Of a stretch of 25,207 nt of DNA, positions 1 to 8,438 are shown one piece after another (within the stretch, counting starts at the first letter, position 1; the number at the start of each line of letters is the position of its first letter). The stretch lies in the NCBI GenBank assembly GCA_003427395.1, contig BFEA01000016.1, positions 4,222,738 through 4,247,944 on the forward strand, in the 5' to 3' direction. A program made the position numbers and the translations under genes. Under the pieces are notes generated by a model. The model made no database searches. It was not told the origin of the DNA and saw only the letters and a list, made by a program, of their open reading frames with translations. Source of the DNA: Chara braunii (taxonomy: Eukaryota; Streptophyta; Charophyceae; Charales; Characeae).

Positions 1-13
1 AACGCGTCGAGGG
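1..13 (+). ncRNA. Hammerhead ribozyme, 3' half (cut by window start)
   Basis: The first 13 bases equal the 3' part of the complete hammerhead motif at 3389-3435: the last two A of the GAAA box, the palindromic stem III ACGCGT (2-7), the cleavage-site C (8) and the stem I strand GAGGG (9-13). The 5' half lies upstream of the window. With the complete copy it brackets one element unit; predicted cleavage is between 8 and 9. Identity with the second copy is seen directly; ribozyme activity is inferred. Confidence 0.75.
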
Positions 14-95
14 ATTGCGTATTTTTTAAAAAACGGTGTTTGACAGTTCTTGTCCTCCGTGTAACAGTTTTCTGTTCATTGTACCCTTAACTTCT
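1..95 (+). repeat. Direct repeat, 5' copy (Penelope-type pseudo-LTR)
   Basis: Positions 1-95 reappear without visible difference at 3423-3517, an offset of 3422 bases. The repeat starts inside a hammerhead ribozyme and runs into the leader before ORF1. Penelope-like elements are often found as partial tandem copies whose shared part is called a pseudo-LTR, and hammerheads are known in those repeats. The true left limit cannot be seen. Confidence 0.85.
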
Positions 96-239
96 GGGTA
101 GGCGTGACGACCGACGTTGCCTTTTTGCCGTTAGAGTGGTCACGTTGGTTCTCTACTGCTTCAAGTAGGGAGGAACCTTAAAAAAGGTGGGGTTGGATAG
201 TTTTGGAACGGGAGTAAAAAAAAGGGGAAGTACGGTAAG

Positions 240-599
240 ATGGGCGGAAGGTCAAGGATGTTGAAGATGAGTTTACTCATCTTCAAACACTCTCGGGGTT
301 TGAGGAGGCTGCGTACTGTTCTTGGTCAGATGATCGAGAGTATAATCATCCGAGTTGATACCCTCGGTAGGCGGAATTCTGTCGTGAGAAGGGCCCTAGT
401 CGAATCCCTCGAGAGGAGCGGCTGTCTCCTTGAGACATTATATAGACTCATACTAGAGCCGATCGGTAGGTATGCAAGGTTCGCCTCACTAATTTATAAG
501 AAGAGGATTAAGCCGCTACTCGTCAGTACATTTGCTGCCTTCGATCGTACGTGTACTATACTACGCTTAGCGCTCGATACTTTGCTGTCTGGTAACTAG
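240..599 (+). CDS. 119-codon open frame in the element leader, unknown
   Basis: An open frame from an ATG at 240 to a TAG at 597-599, ending one base before the ATG of ORF1 (601). The predicted product is basic and Leu/Arg-rich with no motif I recognise. It lies between the ribozyme and the zinc-knuckle ORF, so it could be an upstream ORF acting on translation of ORF1, or chance openness of a leader. Nothing in it establishes a function. Confidence 0.2.
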   Translation: MGGRSRMLKMSLLIFKHSRGLRRLRTVLGQMIESIIIRVDTLGRRNSVVRRALVESLERSGCLLETLYRLILEPIGRYARFASLIYKKRIKPLLVSTFAAFDRTCTILRLALDTLLSGN

Positions 600-600
600 A

Positions 601-1632
601 ATGCAGGCGAATATGGCGGGCGTGATGGGATCCAATACCGGTGTACAAGCCATCGGAGGCCCTGGACACCCGATGATGACTGGGCAGAACATTGGTGGAT
701 CACCAGTTGGAGGCATGCCTGGCCTGCCGATGGCATCAATGAATGGTGTGAACATTTCCCCGCCTATTAACACTCCGGTATCACAGTACGGAGTTGTTAC
801 CTGCTACATCTGTGGGAGGAACGGGCACTATGCCCGGAATTGCTGGCAGGCGGCAAGCAAGCAAAAGCCGGAGGAAGAGAATAGTGAGGTGAGAGAACTG
901 CTGCAACGAATAACGTGACATGAGAGAGAGGAGGAGGAGAAGAAAAAACGAGAGAAGGAGGAGACTAGAAAGAAGGAGGAGTTTGAGAGGAAGGAGAACG
1001 AAAAGATACGCGAGGAGGAGGCACGTGAAGCGCGTTTAGAAGCAACTATCGTGCGCATTCTGACGCAGAAGAGGGAGATGCTCGTAGCTTCGAACCCCCA
1101 GCTAGTGATCGAGCCTAAGAAACGCTCACCGCGTTCGAAGGCTCGAATCCTGCGTGAGCTTAGAAGCTATATAGCTGAATCTGACGAGGATAGTGAGGAA
1201 GTTAAAGAGGAAACTGGCAGGCTGTTAGAGGAACTTGAGAAGAAGAAGAAGGGAAGGCGAGTGAATGCAGCACCACAGGCAACTACGAGTCGCACATATA
1301 AGAAGAACTTTGCGGCGAAGCAAGCGATGGCGCGACAGAAGACCGCGAACGAGGACGATTTCAGAACACCAACGAAGATGTGCGCCGCCGAAGCTTCGAG
1401 TGAAGGAATGGTGGACTACGCCCTCACGCAGACAAAGACCTTGTCTGCCCTCAAGGCAAACGAGATCCGAAAGATCTGCGATCGCGAGGGCGTAAGGTAC
1501 GTAGTCAAGAACCAGGCTATCGAGGAGATCGTCTGCTGCCGCACTAGGCTCGCTTACGAAGGCTTCTTCGAGAAGGAACGAGCGACACCATCTGACAAGG
1601 CGACAGTGGAAGGACTGGAGCGGATTCGGTGA
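601..1632 (+). pseudogene. Element ORF1: gag-like CCHC zinc-knuckle and coiled-coil protein, one stop
   Basis: One frame runs from ATG 601 to TGA 1630-1632 (about 343 codons), broken only by a TGA at 916-918. The N-terminal 65 residues are rich in Gly, Met and Pro. A zinc knuckle CYICGRNGHYARNC follows (802-843, CX2CX4HX4C). After the stop comes a long Glu/Lys/Arg-rich stretch (about 919-1260) likely to form a coiled coil, then a less biased C-terminal part. Gag-like ORF1 products of retroelements bind element RNA through such knuckles; that role is inferred here. The internal TGA probably arose from a sense codon by one transition, because the frame stays coding-like on both sides. A frame-0 open frame ends at 599, just before this start. 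The stop codon overlaps the start of the next ORF. I cannot name a closer family than a CCHC ORF1. Confidence 0.7.
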
Positions 1633-2402
1633 TGGACGATCTGTCGTCACATGCCGCTGTAGGACGCCTGCGTGAACTAATGACCAAACGAAGATGGAGA
1701 GACGTGGACGAGAATGAGTTGGCCCTACTGGTTTTGCTCCTCACCATCCGTGGTTGTATCCCTTGGATACAAAAGCTCATACGCTTCGTTGATCCCGAAC
1801 GGGTTGACGTGAATCAGGCAGGAGTCTATGCCCTCGTTAGTCCGTTCTGCAGGAGACTCTATATTGGGTGTACTGTCAGGCGGATTATTACCAGATGGGC
1901 GGAACATGTGAGATGTTCCAAAACCGGGAAATCCGGCAATGCCCCAAAATTGAATTCGTGGCTAAGGCACTACGGATGGCATAACTATGTAGTTTTGCCA
2001 CTCGTAACCGACGTGAAGGATGGAACGGCCGTGGAGACAATGCTGATCCGCAGGTTTTCACCTGCACTCAATAAGATCGGGCGAGTTCAAGGCGGAAGAC
2101 CAAAGCAACGACGTGGTAGAGTATCACAAGGACGAAGAGCAAAGGGGGGAGTAATTCTTTTTGAGTATGGCGGTGCGAAGTTTGCCTCCTTGATCGATCT
2201 ATTGCAAGGGACGGATCAACCGACATGGGAGATCGACTTACGTACCGAATCCGGGAATGTCTGGGTTGACACGTGGAAGAAGATCCGGGAGAACTATGGC
2301 GAGTCAGTTATCGTCATCCGGATGGAGAGAAAGAAACTTCGGTGCTGTAAGGTTGTTTTGGAAGGAGGAAGACTACCAGTCGTACTCTGCAAAGAAGGTT
2401 AA
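1632..2402 (+). CDS. Element ORF2: GIY-YIG endonuclease domain (Penelope-like)
   Basis: Starts at ATG 1632, which overlaps the TGA of ORF1 as TGATG, and stops at 2400-2402. After about 60 residues with a hydrophobic Leu-rich helix comes a complete GIY-YIG nuclease module (about 1821-2075). It shows GVYAL at residues 64-68, LYIG at 76-79, Arg 88, His 92, the catalytic Glu of AVETML at 135 and the Asn of PALN at 147. A basic Gly/Arg stretch follows. GIY-YIG nucleases nick DNA; in Penelope-like elements they provide the target nick for priming reverse transcription. The domain usually lies after RT, but in the Naiad/Chlamys group it lies before it, the order suggested here. The last 15-20 codons are probably out of frame: a neighbouring frame carries an RT-tail-like sequence from 2341. 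All recognisable nuclease residues are kept, yet no RT palm can be found. Assignment to GIY-YIG is strong; to a permuted Penelope-like element moderate. Confidence 0.78.
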   Translation: MDDLSSHAAVGRLRELMTKRRWRDVDENELALLVLLLTIRGCIPWIQKLIRFVDPERVDVNQAGVYALVSPFCRRLYIGCTVRRIITRWAEHVRCSKTGKSGNAPKLNSWLRHYGWHNYVVLPLVTDVKDGTAVETMLIRRFSPALNKIGRVQGGRPKQRRGRVSQGRRAKGGVILFEYGGAKFASLIDLLQGTDQPTWEIDLRTESGNVWVDTWKKIRENYGESVIVIRMERKKLRCCKVVLEGGRLPVVLCKEG

Positions 2403-2625
2403 GAAGATGACATTGACAGCCTCCATGCTCAGATTGTGGAGAACGTCCACTGACGAAGGTGCAACTTTGGTATCTATTGTCTGCCTTGTAAAAGAGGCTC
2501 GCCTCCGAGACTACACCCCGGAGGTCTTCTTCGGATCCTTGGCAAGGTTTGCCAAGGTGGTAGGAGGTCCCTGGAGGTCTTTGATCTCACAGGTCTACCC
2601 CCACCAGAAATGGCTTGTTGAGTAG
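2341..2625 (+). pseudogene. Probable C-terminal tail of Penelope-like RT, core deleted
   Basis: Open frame shifted relative to the nuclease ORF, ending at TAG 2623-2625. It begins near RLFWKEEDYQSYS and contains LRLWRTSTDEGATL, a Leu-rich helix and LARFAKVVGGPW. From memory it resembles the extreme C-terminus of long RT ORFs predicted in charophyte genomes, after the RT core. It directly abuts the GIY-YIG ORF with no palm motifs (no YxDD, no finger motifs) between, so I infer that about a kilobase or more of RT coding sequence was lost at roughly 2340-2365. The alternative is an unrelated accessory ORF. The match rests on recall and needs a search. Confidence 0.45.
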
Positions 2626-3288
2626 GATGTTCTTCTCTGCATCTGTGGCCTACCCCCCTTCCCCACCCGGAAAGCTCATTAGCCCCTGAACGGAATCCGA
2701 CTTTCGAAAAAAAGGGGGTTCTCAGTATCTCGAAGTTTCTCATTTTTTCAAATTCCCCGGCACTTTTTTCAGATATACCTGGTTTTTTTTTGGGCACCGC
2801 ACCCGTTGGCCCCCAGAAGACCGTATTTCGAAATTTTTGGGATTTCTGGGGTCTTTTTCGAAATCTCCGATCTCTAATTTTTTTGGGCACCTCTGACACA
2901 GTTTATGTACATTGGTGATCGTATTTTTTAGGCACGAGTATTCCGATTTTTTAGTCGTGATCTGCAGCTGACCTCGGTTTTGGGCACTGTTCCGAGAGTT
3001 TTTGTAAGTATCAACGATCAGTACGATGATCTGGTGCTAGGCGTTCATGCACATGTATATGTAGTGGTAATACAGTGGTTTTACCTCACGATTTTGCAAC
3101 ACGGCGGGTCCTGGCACTGTTGACGATTGTAGCTCTTCTCACGCTATGACAAAGTTGAGCGAGGATATGAGGGCGGGTGATGGCACGCTTGGTCTTTATG
3201 GACGAGGACAGTACGGGCCGGAGGAGGCTGGAATAGCGGACAGACGGTGGAAGGATAGGGAAAAAGTTGGGCGATATGCTATGATGAA
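2626..3288 (+). other. 3' noncoding part of the element unit
   Basis: No credible gene. The stretch holds several T-runs followed by GGGCAC or a close variant (near 2781-2796, 2875-2890, 2923-2935, 2978-2987), spaced about 50-90 bases, which looks like a degenerate repeat. A 60-codon open frame at 3146-3328 runs straight into the library-adapter junction and is not real. Confidence 0.5.
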
Positions 3289-3344
3289 CTATAACGTCGG
3301 TCTCTTATACACATCTAGATGTGTATAAGAGACAGCTATAACGT
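3289..3344. other. Tn5 (Nextera) mosaic-end junction left in the assembly
   Basis: The sequence reads 9 bases CTATAACGT (3289-3297), a 19-base mosaic end with one mismatch (3298-3316), its exact inverted partner AGATGTGTATAAGAGACAG (3317-3335), then CTATAACGT again (3336-3344). The 19-base mosaic end is an engineered sequence used in tagmentation kits, and Tn5 generates 9-base target duplications. This is therefore library sequence plus a duplicated gap-fill, not genomic DNA. About 47 bases are extra. Confidence 0.95.
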
Positions 3345-3388
3345 CGATAAAGATGCTTGTGTATCTCTATTTTGATGAGGGTGGAGTG

Positions 3389-3435
3389 TCCTCCTGAAGA
3401 GGCTTGGGTACGCACAAGCCGAAACGCGTCGAGGG
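3389..3435 (+). ncRNA. Hammerhead ribozyme, complete, short palindromic stem III
   Basis: All conserved parts are present in order. Stem I 5' strand TCCTC is at 3389-3393 and core box CTGAAGA at 3394-3400 (consensus CUGANGA). Stem II is GGCTTG (3401-3406) paired with CAAGCC (3415-3420) around an 8-base loop. GAAA is at 3421-3424 and stem III ACGCGT at 3424-3429, with cleavage triplet GTC ending at 3430. Stem I 3' strand GAGGG is at 3431-3435: four Watson-Crick pairs and one wobble with the 5' strand. Self-cleavage is expected between 3430 and 3431. Stem III is palindromic and too short to close alone, the layout of hammerheads that work as dimers, as known in Penelope-like elements and some satellites. 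A second copy of the 3' half opens the window, so the motif marks both ends of a 3422-base unit. Loop contacts and an outer stem I could not be resolved by eye. Confidence 0.9.
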
Positions 3436-3511
3436 ATTGCGTATTTTTTAAAAAACGGTGTTTGACAGTTCTTGTCCTCCGTGTAACAGTTTTCTGTTCA
3501 TTGTACCCTTA

Positions 3512-3517
<6 letters not shown>
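3423..3517 (+). repeat. Direct repeat, 3' copy (start of next tandem unit, truncated)
   Basis: Matches 1-95. The copy stops abruptly where a TTC microsatellite begins; the following sequence no longer resembles 96 onward. It shows that the element was arranged head to tail and that the downstream copy was later lost or broken. Confidence 0.85.
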
Positions 3518-3542
<25 letters not shown>

Positions 3543-3546
3543 CTTC
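3513..3546 (+). repeat. (TTC)n microsatellite
   Basis: About eleven TTC units at the breakpoint between the truncated element copy and the gypsy pol region. Slippage here, or joining of contigs at this run, may have produced the breakpoint. Confidence 0.9.
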
Positions 3547-3632
3547 GGGGGAGGTTTGGAGTTCGCAGGGGGATGATGCATAGCATTGACTACGATCATG
3601 CAGTGGATGGCTTCCGACGACGAGAGTGTTGA

Positions 3633-4397
3633 CCAATTACCATAGCCGAGGTACCCCCCTATTTCTCATACAGCGGGATCTCTCCGATGCGAGGTGTTAA
3701 GCATTTTATCCATCTCATGCCTGACTATCGTGTCCACCATGATGCACCCTACCGACTCTCGATTCTAGAGGCGACGAAACTCAAGCATTAGCTTGAGGAT
3801 CTCCTTCGACTAGTTTTTATTAAACCTAGTAACTCCCCCTGGGGTGCACCCGTTCTCTTTGCTCGCAAAGAGGATGGAACCCTTCGCCTCTGCATCGATT
3901 GTAGCGGCCTTAATCGTTACACGACTAAGAACAACTATCCCATGCCTCGTGCGGATGAGCTGTTTGACCGTCTGGCACGCAACTGCTTCTTCACGAAGAT
4001 TGATCTTCGTAGCTGTTACCACAAGATCCGCATTGCCGCAGAGGACCAACAAAAAACCTCCTTTCGATCACACTTCGGCTACTATGAGTTCACGGTGATG
4101 CCATTCGGCCTCACCAATGCACCGGCCACCTTCGAGACAACGATGAACAATATCTTCAAGGACATCCTTGAAGAATACGTTCTCGTACACTTGAACGACA
4201 TCTTGTTCTATAGTCGTACCTTAGAAGACCATCTCAGACACCTCTGCGATGTCCTACAGTGCTTACGCAAGCATGACTTCTATGCCAAACTCAGTAAATG
4301 CCCCTTTGCCGAGCATAAAGCGCACTTTATAGGACATCATGTGTCTGACCAGGGTCTCGACATGGAGGACGTGAGGATCACTGCTATCGCGGAGTGA
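3633..4397 (+). pseudogene. Gypsy-1 pol: reverse transcriptase domain, catalytically dead
   Basis: A Ty3/gypsy RT read in one frame from 3633, with no gag or protease upstream. Seen in order: [82 protein letters not shown] and the active-site block at 4188-4199. That block reads HLND instead of the family's YxDD: the first metal-binding Asp is Asn (4194-4196), which should abolish polymerisation. Stops lie at 3789 (TAG, probably from a Gln codon) and 4395 (TGA, at the place of a Trp usually followed by Pro). The protein would copy element RNA to cDNA in a virus-like particle; this copy cannot. The left edge is a truncation, since the next sequence upstream is (TTC)n and Penelope-type repeat. 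Confidence 0.9.
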
Positions 4398-5157
4398 CCC
4401 GTCCCCACATTCGTCAAGAAGCTTCGCAATTTTTTAGGCCTTACTAGTTACTATAGTAATTTATTCCAAGGATACGCTAGGTATTCCTACGTCCTTACCT
4501 CCNCCCTCCTCTGGACGAGCCCGCCATGGTTTTGGATACCCCTCTGCGAGGATGCTTTTCGCGCCCTTAAGAAGGCGGTGACTTGTGTGCTGGTTCTTCG
4601 CCTTCCCGATTTTGATCGTCCCTTCATATTCACCACCGATACGTTAGATTTTGCAGTAGGAGTTGTACTTTCTCATATGTTTCTCACTCCTCCCTTTTCC
4701 CTTTATCCCCATGTTTCCTACTCCCCCCCCCCCTTCCTGCTGACATTGCTTCTCGACTGATGCCTATCCTTCCACCACTTCCCTCCACTGACAGTCCCCC
4801 CGTCACTTACTCCCCGGCCATCGCAGAGGATGGGACTGCCAAGGCTCGTGTTGGGGATTGCCCGATCGCCTTCTACTCTCGTCAACTACTGCTTGCCGAG
4901 ATAAACTACATTGCCGACGAACGTGAGGTTCTCACAGTAGTTGATGCCACCCGGCATAGGCGTCATTATCTGCACGGGGTGCCCTTCACTGTGCACAGGG
5001 ACAACTGAGTTGTCCAGGTTTTCCTCACGAAGCCCAAGTTGTCCCCTCGACGGGCACATTGGTTACGTGATTTATCCGAGTTCAGTTTCACAACTCGTCC
5101 TATCAAGGTTGAAACGAACTGCGTCGTTGATGCCTTGTCCCGCCGTCCTGACCACAA
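4398..5157 (+). pseudogene. Gypsy-1 pol: connection and RNase H, degenerate
   Basis: Continues the RT frame with KKLRNFLGLTSYYSN (connection motif), then LRLPDFDRPFIFTTD, the RNase H start that holds its first Asp. A low-complexity C/T-rich stretch (about 4670-4755) replaces normal coding, and the frame changes near 4758. It resumes with IAFYSRQLLLAEINY, DEREVLTVV and HYLHGVPF, then a TGA at 5006-5008 and ALSRRPD, the usual end of gypsy RNase H. An N at 4503 lies inside. RNase H removes the RNA strand of the hybrid during replication. Confidence 0.82.
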
Positions 5158-6175
5158 TCAGGAACCCATTCACCTTGCTGCCACCTTGGTCACCACCATT
5201 GATCACTCGGTGATTAATGCATATCGCACTCAGTACCACCACAGTCCGGATTATGGCGACATCCACGCGACACTGCGGAGTGGCAAGATTGTTTTTTTAT
5301 ACTCCCTAGCCGAGAATTGTCTACTGTACTGGCGTGGTAAATTAAGTCAACTCGAACCACGTATATGTGTTCCTTCCACTAAAGAGCTCCACGTCCAGGA
5401 TGTCGTAAAATTCCATGACCTGACAGTTGTTGGTCATTTGGGTTTTCATAAGACGTTGGCCCATGTTTGCCGCCTATACGTTTGGCCGAAGTCCAAGGAC
5501 TTTATCAAAGCCTACGTCCAGGAGTATCCTACCTGCAAGGAGGTGAAGAGTGCGAACCACCTTTTGTATGGGTTACTTCAGCCTCTACCCGTACCTGAGG
5601 GTCGTTGGCAGTCCATTTGGATGGATTTTGTTGGTACCCTCCGCCCTCCCACTCTGAGCGCGGTCATGATGCCATCTTGGTCGTCGTCGATCGCTTCACG
5701 AAGCGTGCACGTTTTGTCCTGTGCCGCTATCGCATTAACGTTCATGAGGTGGCCGACATCGTCTTTGACCGAGTCATGAGAGATCACAACTTACCTCAGA
5801 GCATCATCTCTGACCGTGACCCGCGCTTTACCAGCACATTCTGACGATGCCTACACGAGGTGTACAAATCCCAACTCCGCTTCTCGTTGTCTTACCACCC
5901 TCAGACGGATGATCAGACTAAGGTCACCAATAAAACTCTCGGTAATATCCTCCGAAAGTTTATTAGGGATGACCAGAATGAGACTTACACTTGGCCCGCA
6001 TGAAGATTGCGTACAACCATGCTGTTTCGTTAGCCACGGGGATGTCGTCATTCTATTGCGACCTCAACTACCACCCTCGCGTACCTGCAGATTTCCTACG
6101 ACTGTCGCGGTTGTGCCAGACACTCATTGTCTTGCGCTTAACGTGTGGATCGCCCATATGGCGACGATTATGAGG
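5158..6175 (+). pseudogene. Gypsy-1 pol: integrase, third catalytic residue lost
   Basis: Integrase with an HHCC zinc module (H and H near 5415-5450; YPTC at 5525-5536 where the first Cys of CPxC has become Tyr) and a DD35E core. The first Asp is in IWMDFV (5624), the second in ISDRDPRF (5812). The third position, exactly 36 codons on (5920-5922), is AAG: Lys instead of Glu. Frame changes near 5640, 5990 and 6140 and a TGA at 5842-5844 break the reading frame. Recognisable pieces include DAILVVVDRFTKRARF, YHPQTDDQT and AYNHAVSLATGMSSF. The enzyme would insert the cDNA; this copy lacks both zinc and catalytic residues. Confidence 0.87.
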
Positions 6176-6981
6176 CGCGCACACGAGAGTCTAGCCGACT
6201 CCCGGACTCGCATAACCGCACGAGTGAACCGATCACGAATGAATCATCAATTCAAAGTCGGTGACGATGTGCTCATCGATGCACGCCACTTGCACTCAAA
6301 ACAAATACGCTTCGCAAGTTCAGGCGTCGCTTCTTCGGTCCATGCCGCATCCTTTAGGCCGTCGGTTTTGATACTGCCGCTAGTCCGGCCAGCTTCCGTG
6401 TGAAGCTACCTAGTTACCTTCGACAGGTTTGTGTACATGATGTATACCACCTCTCCTTGTTGTGTCCTTATCACAGACTGTCCGTGCACTTCGTCGAATG
6501 GCCTTATGAGCGCCCTCCACCTATCATGGTGGGCGATCACAAGGAGTTCGTCGTTTCAGACATCATATATCGCTGAGTTACCGACGATATCCCTCCACGC
6601 ATCGAGTACCTTGTGCGTTGGAAGGGTTATCTTGATGAGGAGGCTACTTGGGATTCCCTTGAGCACTTGGGGCATATCCGTATGTTGGTGGGTGCATATG
6701 ATCGTGCTCGTCGTGCAAAGACATTTGCTCCTACTCAGCCGACTGACCCTCTTCCTCCTCCTCTGGCTGAGGAGATTGTTGAGGATGAGCCCGCTCCCTC
6801 TGAGGCCATACTTCAGCAGCAGACAGACGCCTTCACGCGTCCACAGCGCACTTGTCGACGCCCTCAAGGTCTCGACGACACGCACTCTCATCACTTACAT
6901 ATCTCTGACCACAAACTCACACTATCATGTACTCCATCATCAACTTCTTCAGGATGTCAGCGTTTTATGGCTCTGCTTTGA
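6176..6981 (+). pseudogene. Gypsy-1 pol: integrase C-terminus and chromodomain (chromovirus)
   Basis: FKVGDDVLIDARHL (about 6250-6292) is the GPF/GPY-type segment of the integrase C-terminus. The frame changes near 6300 and continues with KFRRRFFGPC, a broken stretch and VYHLSLLCPYHRL. Then comes a chromodomain-like core at about 6592-6670, IEYLVRWKGYLDEEATWDS, with the aromatic residues expected of this fold. A TGA lies at 6574-6576. A Pro/Glu-rich tail ends at TGA 6979-6981. Integrase-linked chromodomains define chromoviruses and steer integration to marked chromatin. The chromodomain itself is open, unlike the catalytic parts. Confidence 0.83.
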
Positions 6982-8048
6982 CATCGACTCAATTCCTACT
7001 TCATCGACGTCATCGACCACCTCGACGACTTCAACCACCTTCTCGACTTCAACTACTTCACCGACTTCAGCCACTTTGGACGTGATTACTTCATGCCACC
7101 ACCCTACCTTGCGCATTCCCTTGTATGTGTCGCATGATGGTTCTCACTTAGTTGGTTCTCCCTAAGTTGGGCTCTCCCTTGGTATCTCATAGGCATTGGG
7201 ACCGTAGCGTTATCTTGGCTTCCCTGCTCCCAAATCTGGCTTTCTCCCTAGTTGGTGAGTGGTGTGCATGTTTCCTCACCCACTACCCTTATCACCCTAG
7301 TGCCGACAATTGCATGCCTCTTGTTAGGCGAATCTCCACCCTATCCCAAACTCCCCTTTCATGGTCGACCCTGCCTGGTGTCACCCTTTTATCGAGCATT
7401 ACCCGCCTTGATGGCCTATCTGTTAGGGTCATTGGTTTTGTTTCGCTACCATTCCCTCGCCTTGAGCCTGATGACCCATCCCATCTTCCTGTGTGACTGC
7501 CCTTAGGAGTTTATATTCTTAGGTTGCTTTCACCCCCCCTGAGACCATCCCACTCTAGGTGGCTCAATGATACGACATTATCTTGTGACATATTGCTATT
7601 TTTCCCTTTCAGCACTGAGGCAATTGCCTCTACCCTGCTACATTTCATTTCCTGGTGTTAGCTAGGATATGTATATCAGACATTTGTTTTTGCTATGACA
7701 TTATGTAGCTTAGGCTGCATCGCATGGACTCCGCATGGAGCTTGCTCTGCATCCTAGATTTCTCAGCTTTATTGTTTTGCAGAGTTCCGTTGCTTTTGCA
7801 AAAGCGTTTTTATGGCTCTCGCAATCCACCACAGGTCTGAGGATTGTGCAGTGTGCCTCTAGCTGCCCTGGCCTAGAGCCAGGGCTATCTGGCTATTTTG
7901 CCTGTTCGGCCTATGGAACCAGGTCGTGGCTTGACCCCACAGGTCATTCAGTCCATTCCAGTCCTGCGCGCAATCCAGTCCAGTCCAGTCTTGTCAGTCC
8001 GCTGGGGGTATACCCCAGCTGCAGTCTGTTTTCAGCCTCATTCTTCAC
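6982..8048 (+). other. Gypsy-1 3' flank, no gene; probable LTR remnant
   Basis: No credible coding. 6987-7080 is a Ser/Thr-type low-complexity run built on TCGAC and CTTCA words. The rest is C/T-rich with several short open frames that look random. A CCAGT-type microsatellite lies near 7960-7995. An LTR would be expected here, but I cannot fix TG..CA ends or a second copy, because the 5' part of this element is missing. Confidence 0.4.
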
Positions 8049-8438
8049 TTGCACAGTTTGGAGTACATGCGTGTTGAGTCTGCGCTGGAGCTGCATTGTC
8101 CCTTCCAGCTCCATCGCCATCTCCCCCATCCTCATCCCTTCGTCTTGATCTTGACGGACCGACACCCCGACGGGTCCATCACAAAACTGCTGCCCTACAT
8201 TGAAGGAGATGATTTTTCAAACAGACCTTCGACGTTTCCACCTTCGATGGATGGCAGGTATCAAATTGAAAAGATTCTCGATAATGGCTTTTTCTCCACT
8301 TGAGGAAGAGGAAGGCCACGTAAGCAGTACAAGGTAAAGTTCAGCAATCAACCTTAGTCAGAAGCAAGATGGTTTAGTAAGAAAGAACTTTTACCGACTG
8401 CACCATAGTTAAAGAACATCGGGGCAGAAAATAATTAA
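8049..8438 (+). pseudogene. Gypsy-3 remnant: pol C-terminus with chromodomain-like fold
   Basis: One frame with stops at 8301 (TGA), 8355 (TAG) and 8406 (TAG), ending at TAA 8436-8438. It reads DGRYQIEKILDNGFFS, stop, GRGRPRKQYKVKF, then stop, SEARWFSKKELLP. This is the start (YxIEKILD), basic loop and core (KVKF, SEARW) of an integrase-linked chromodomain, differing from the one at 6592-6670, so it comes from another gypsy lineage. All three stops fit C-to-T changes of CGA or CAG codons. Nothing upstream of about 8140 is recognisable as integrase, so only the tail survives. Confidence 0.6.

Noticed and set aside
3146-3328. 60-codon plus-strand open frame
   Set aside because: It runs into the Tn5 adapter junction and has no motif.
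3421-3445. Hammerhead alternative with stem III ACGC/GCGT and cleavage after GCGTA
   Set aside because: The stem I strands would then be TCCTC and TTTTTT, which do not pair; the GTC site at 3430 gives a proper stem I.
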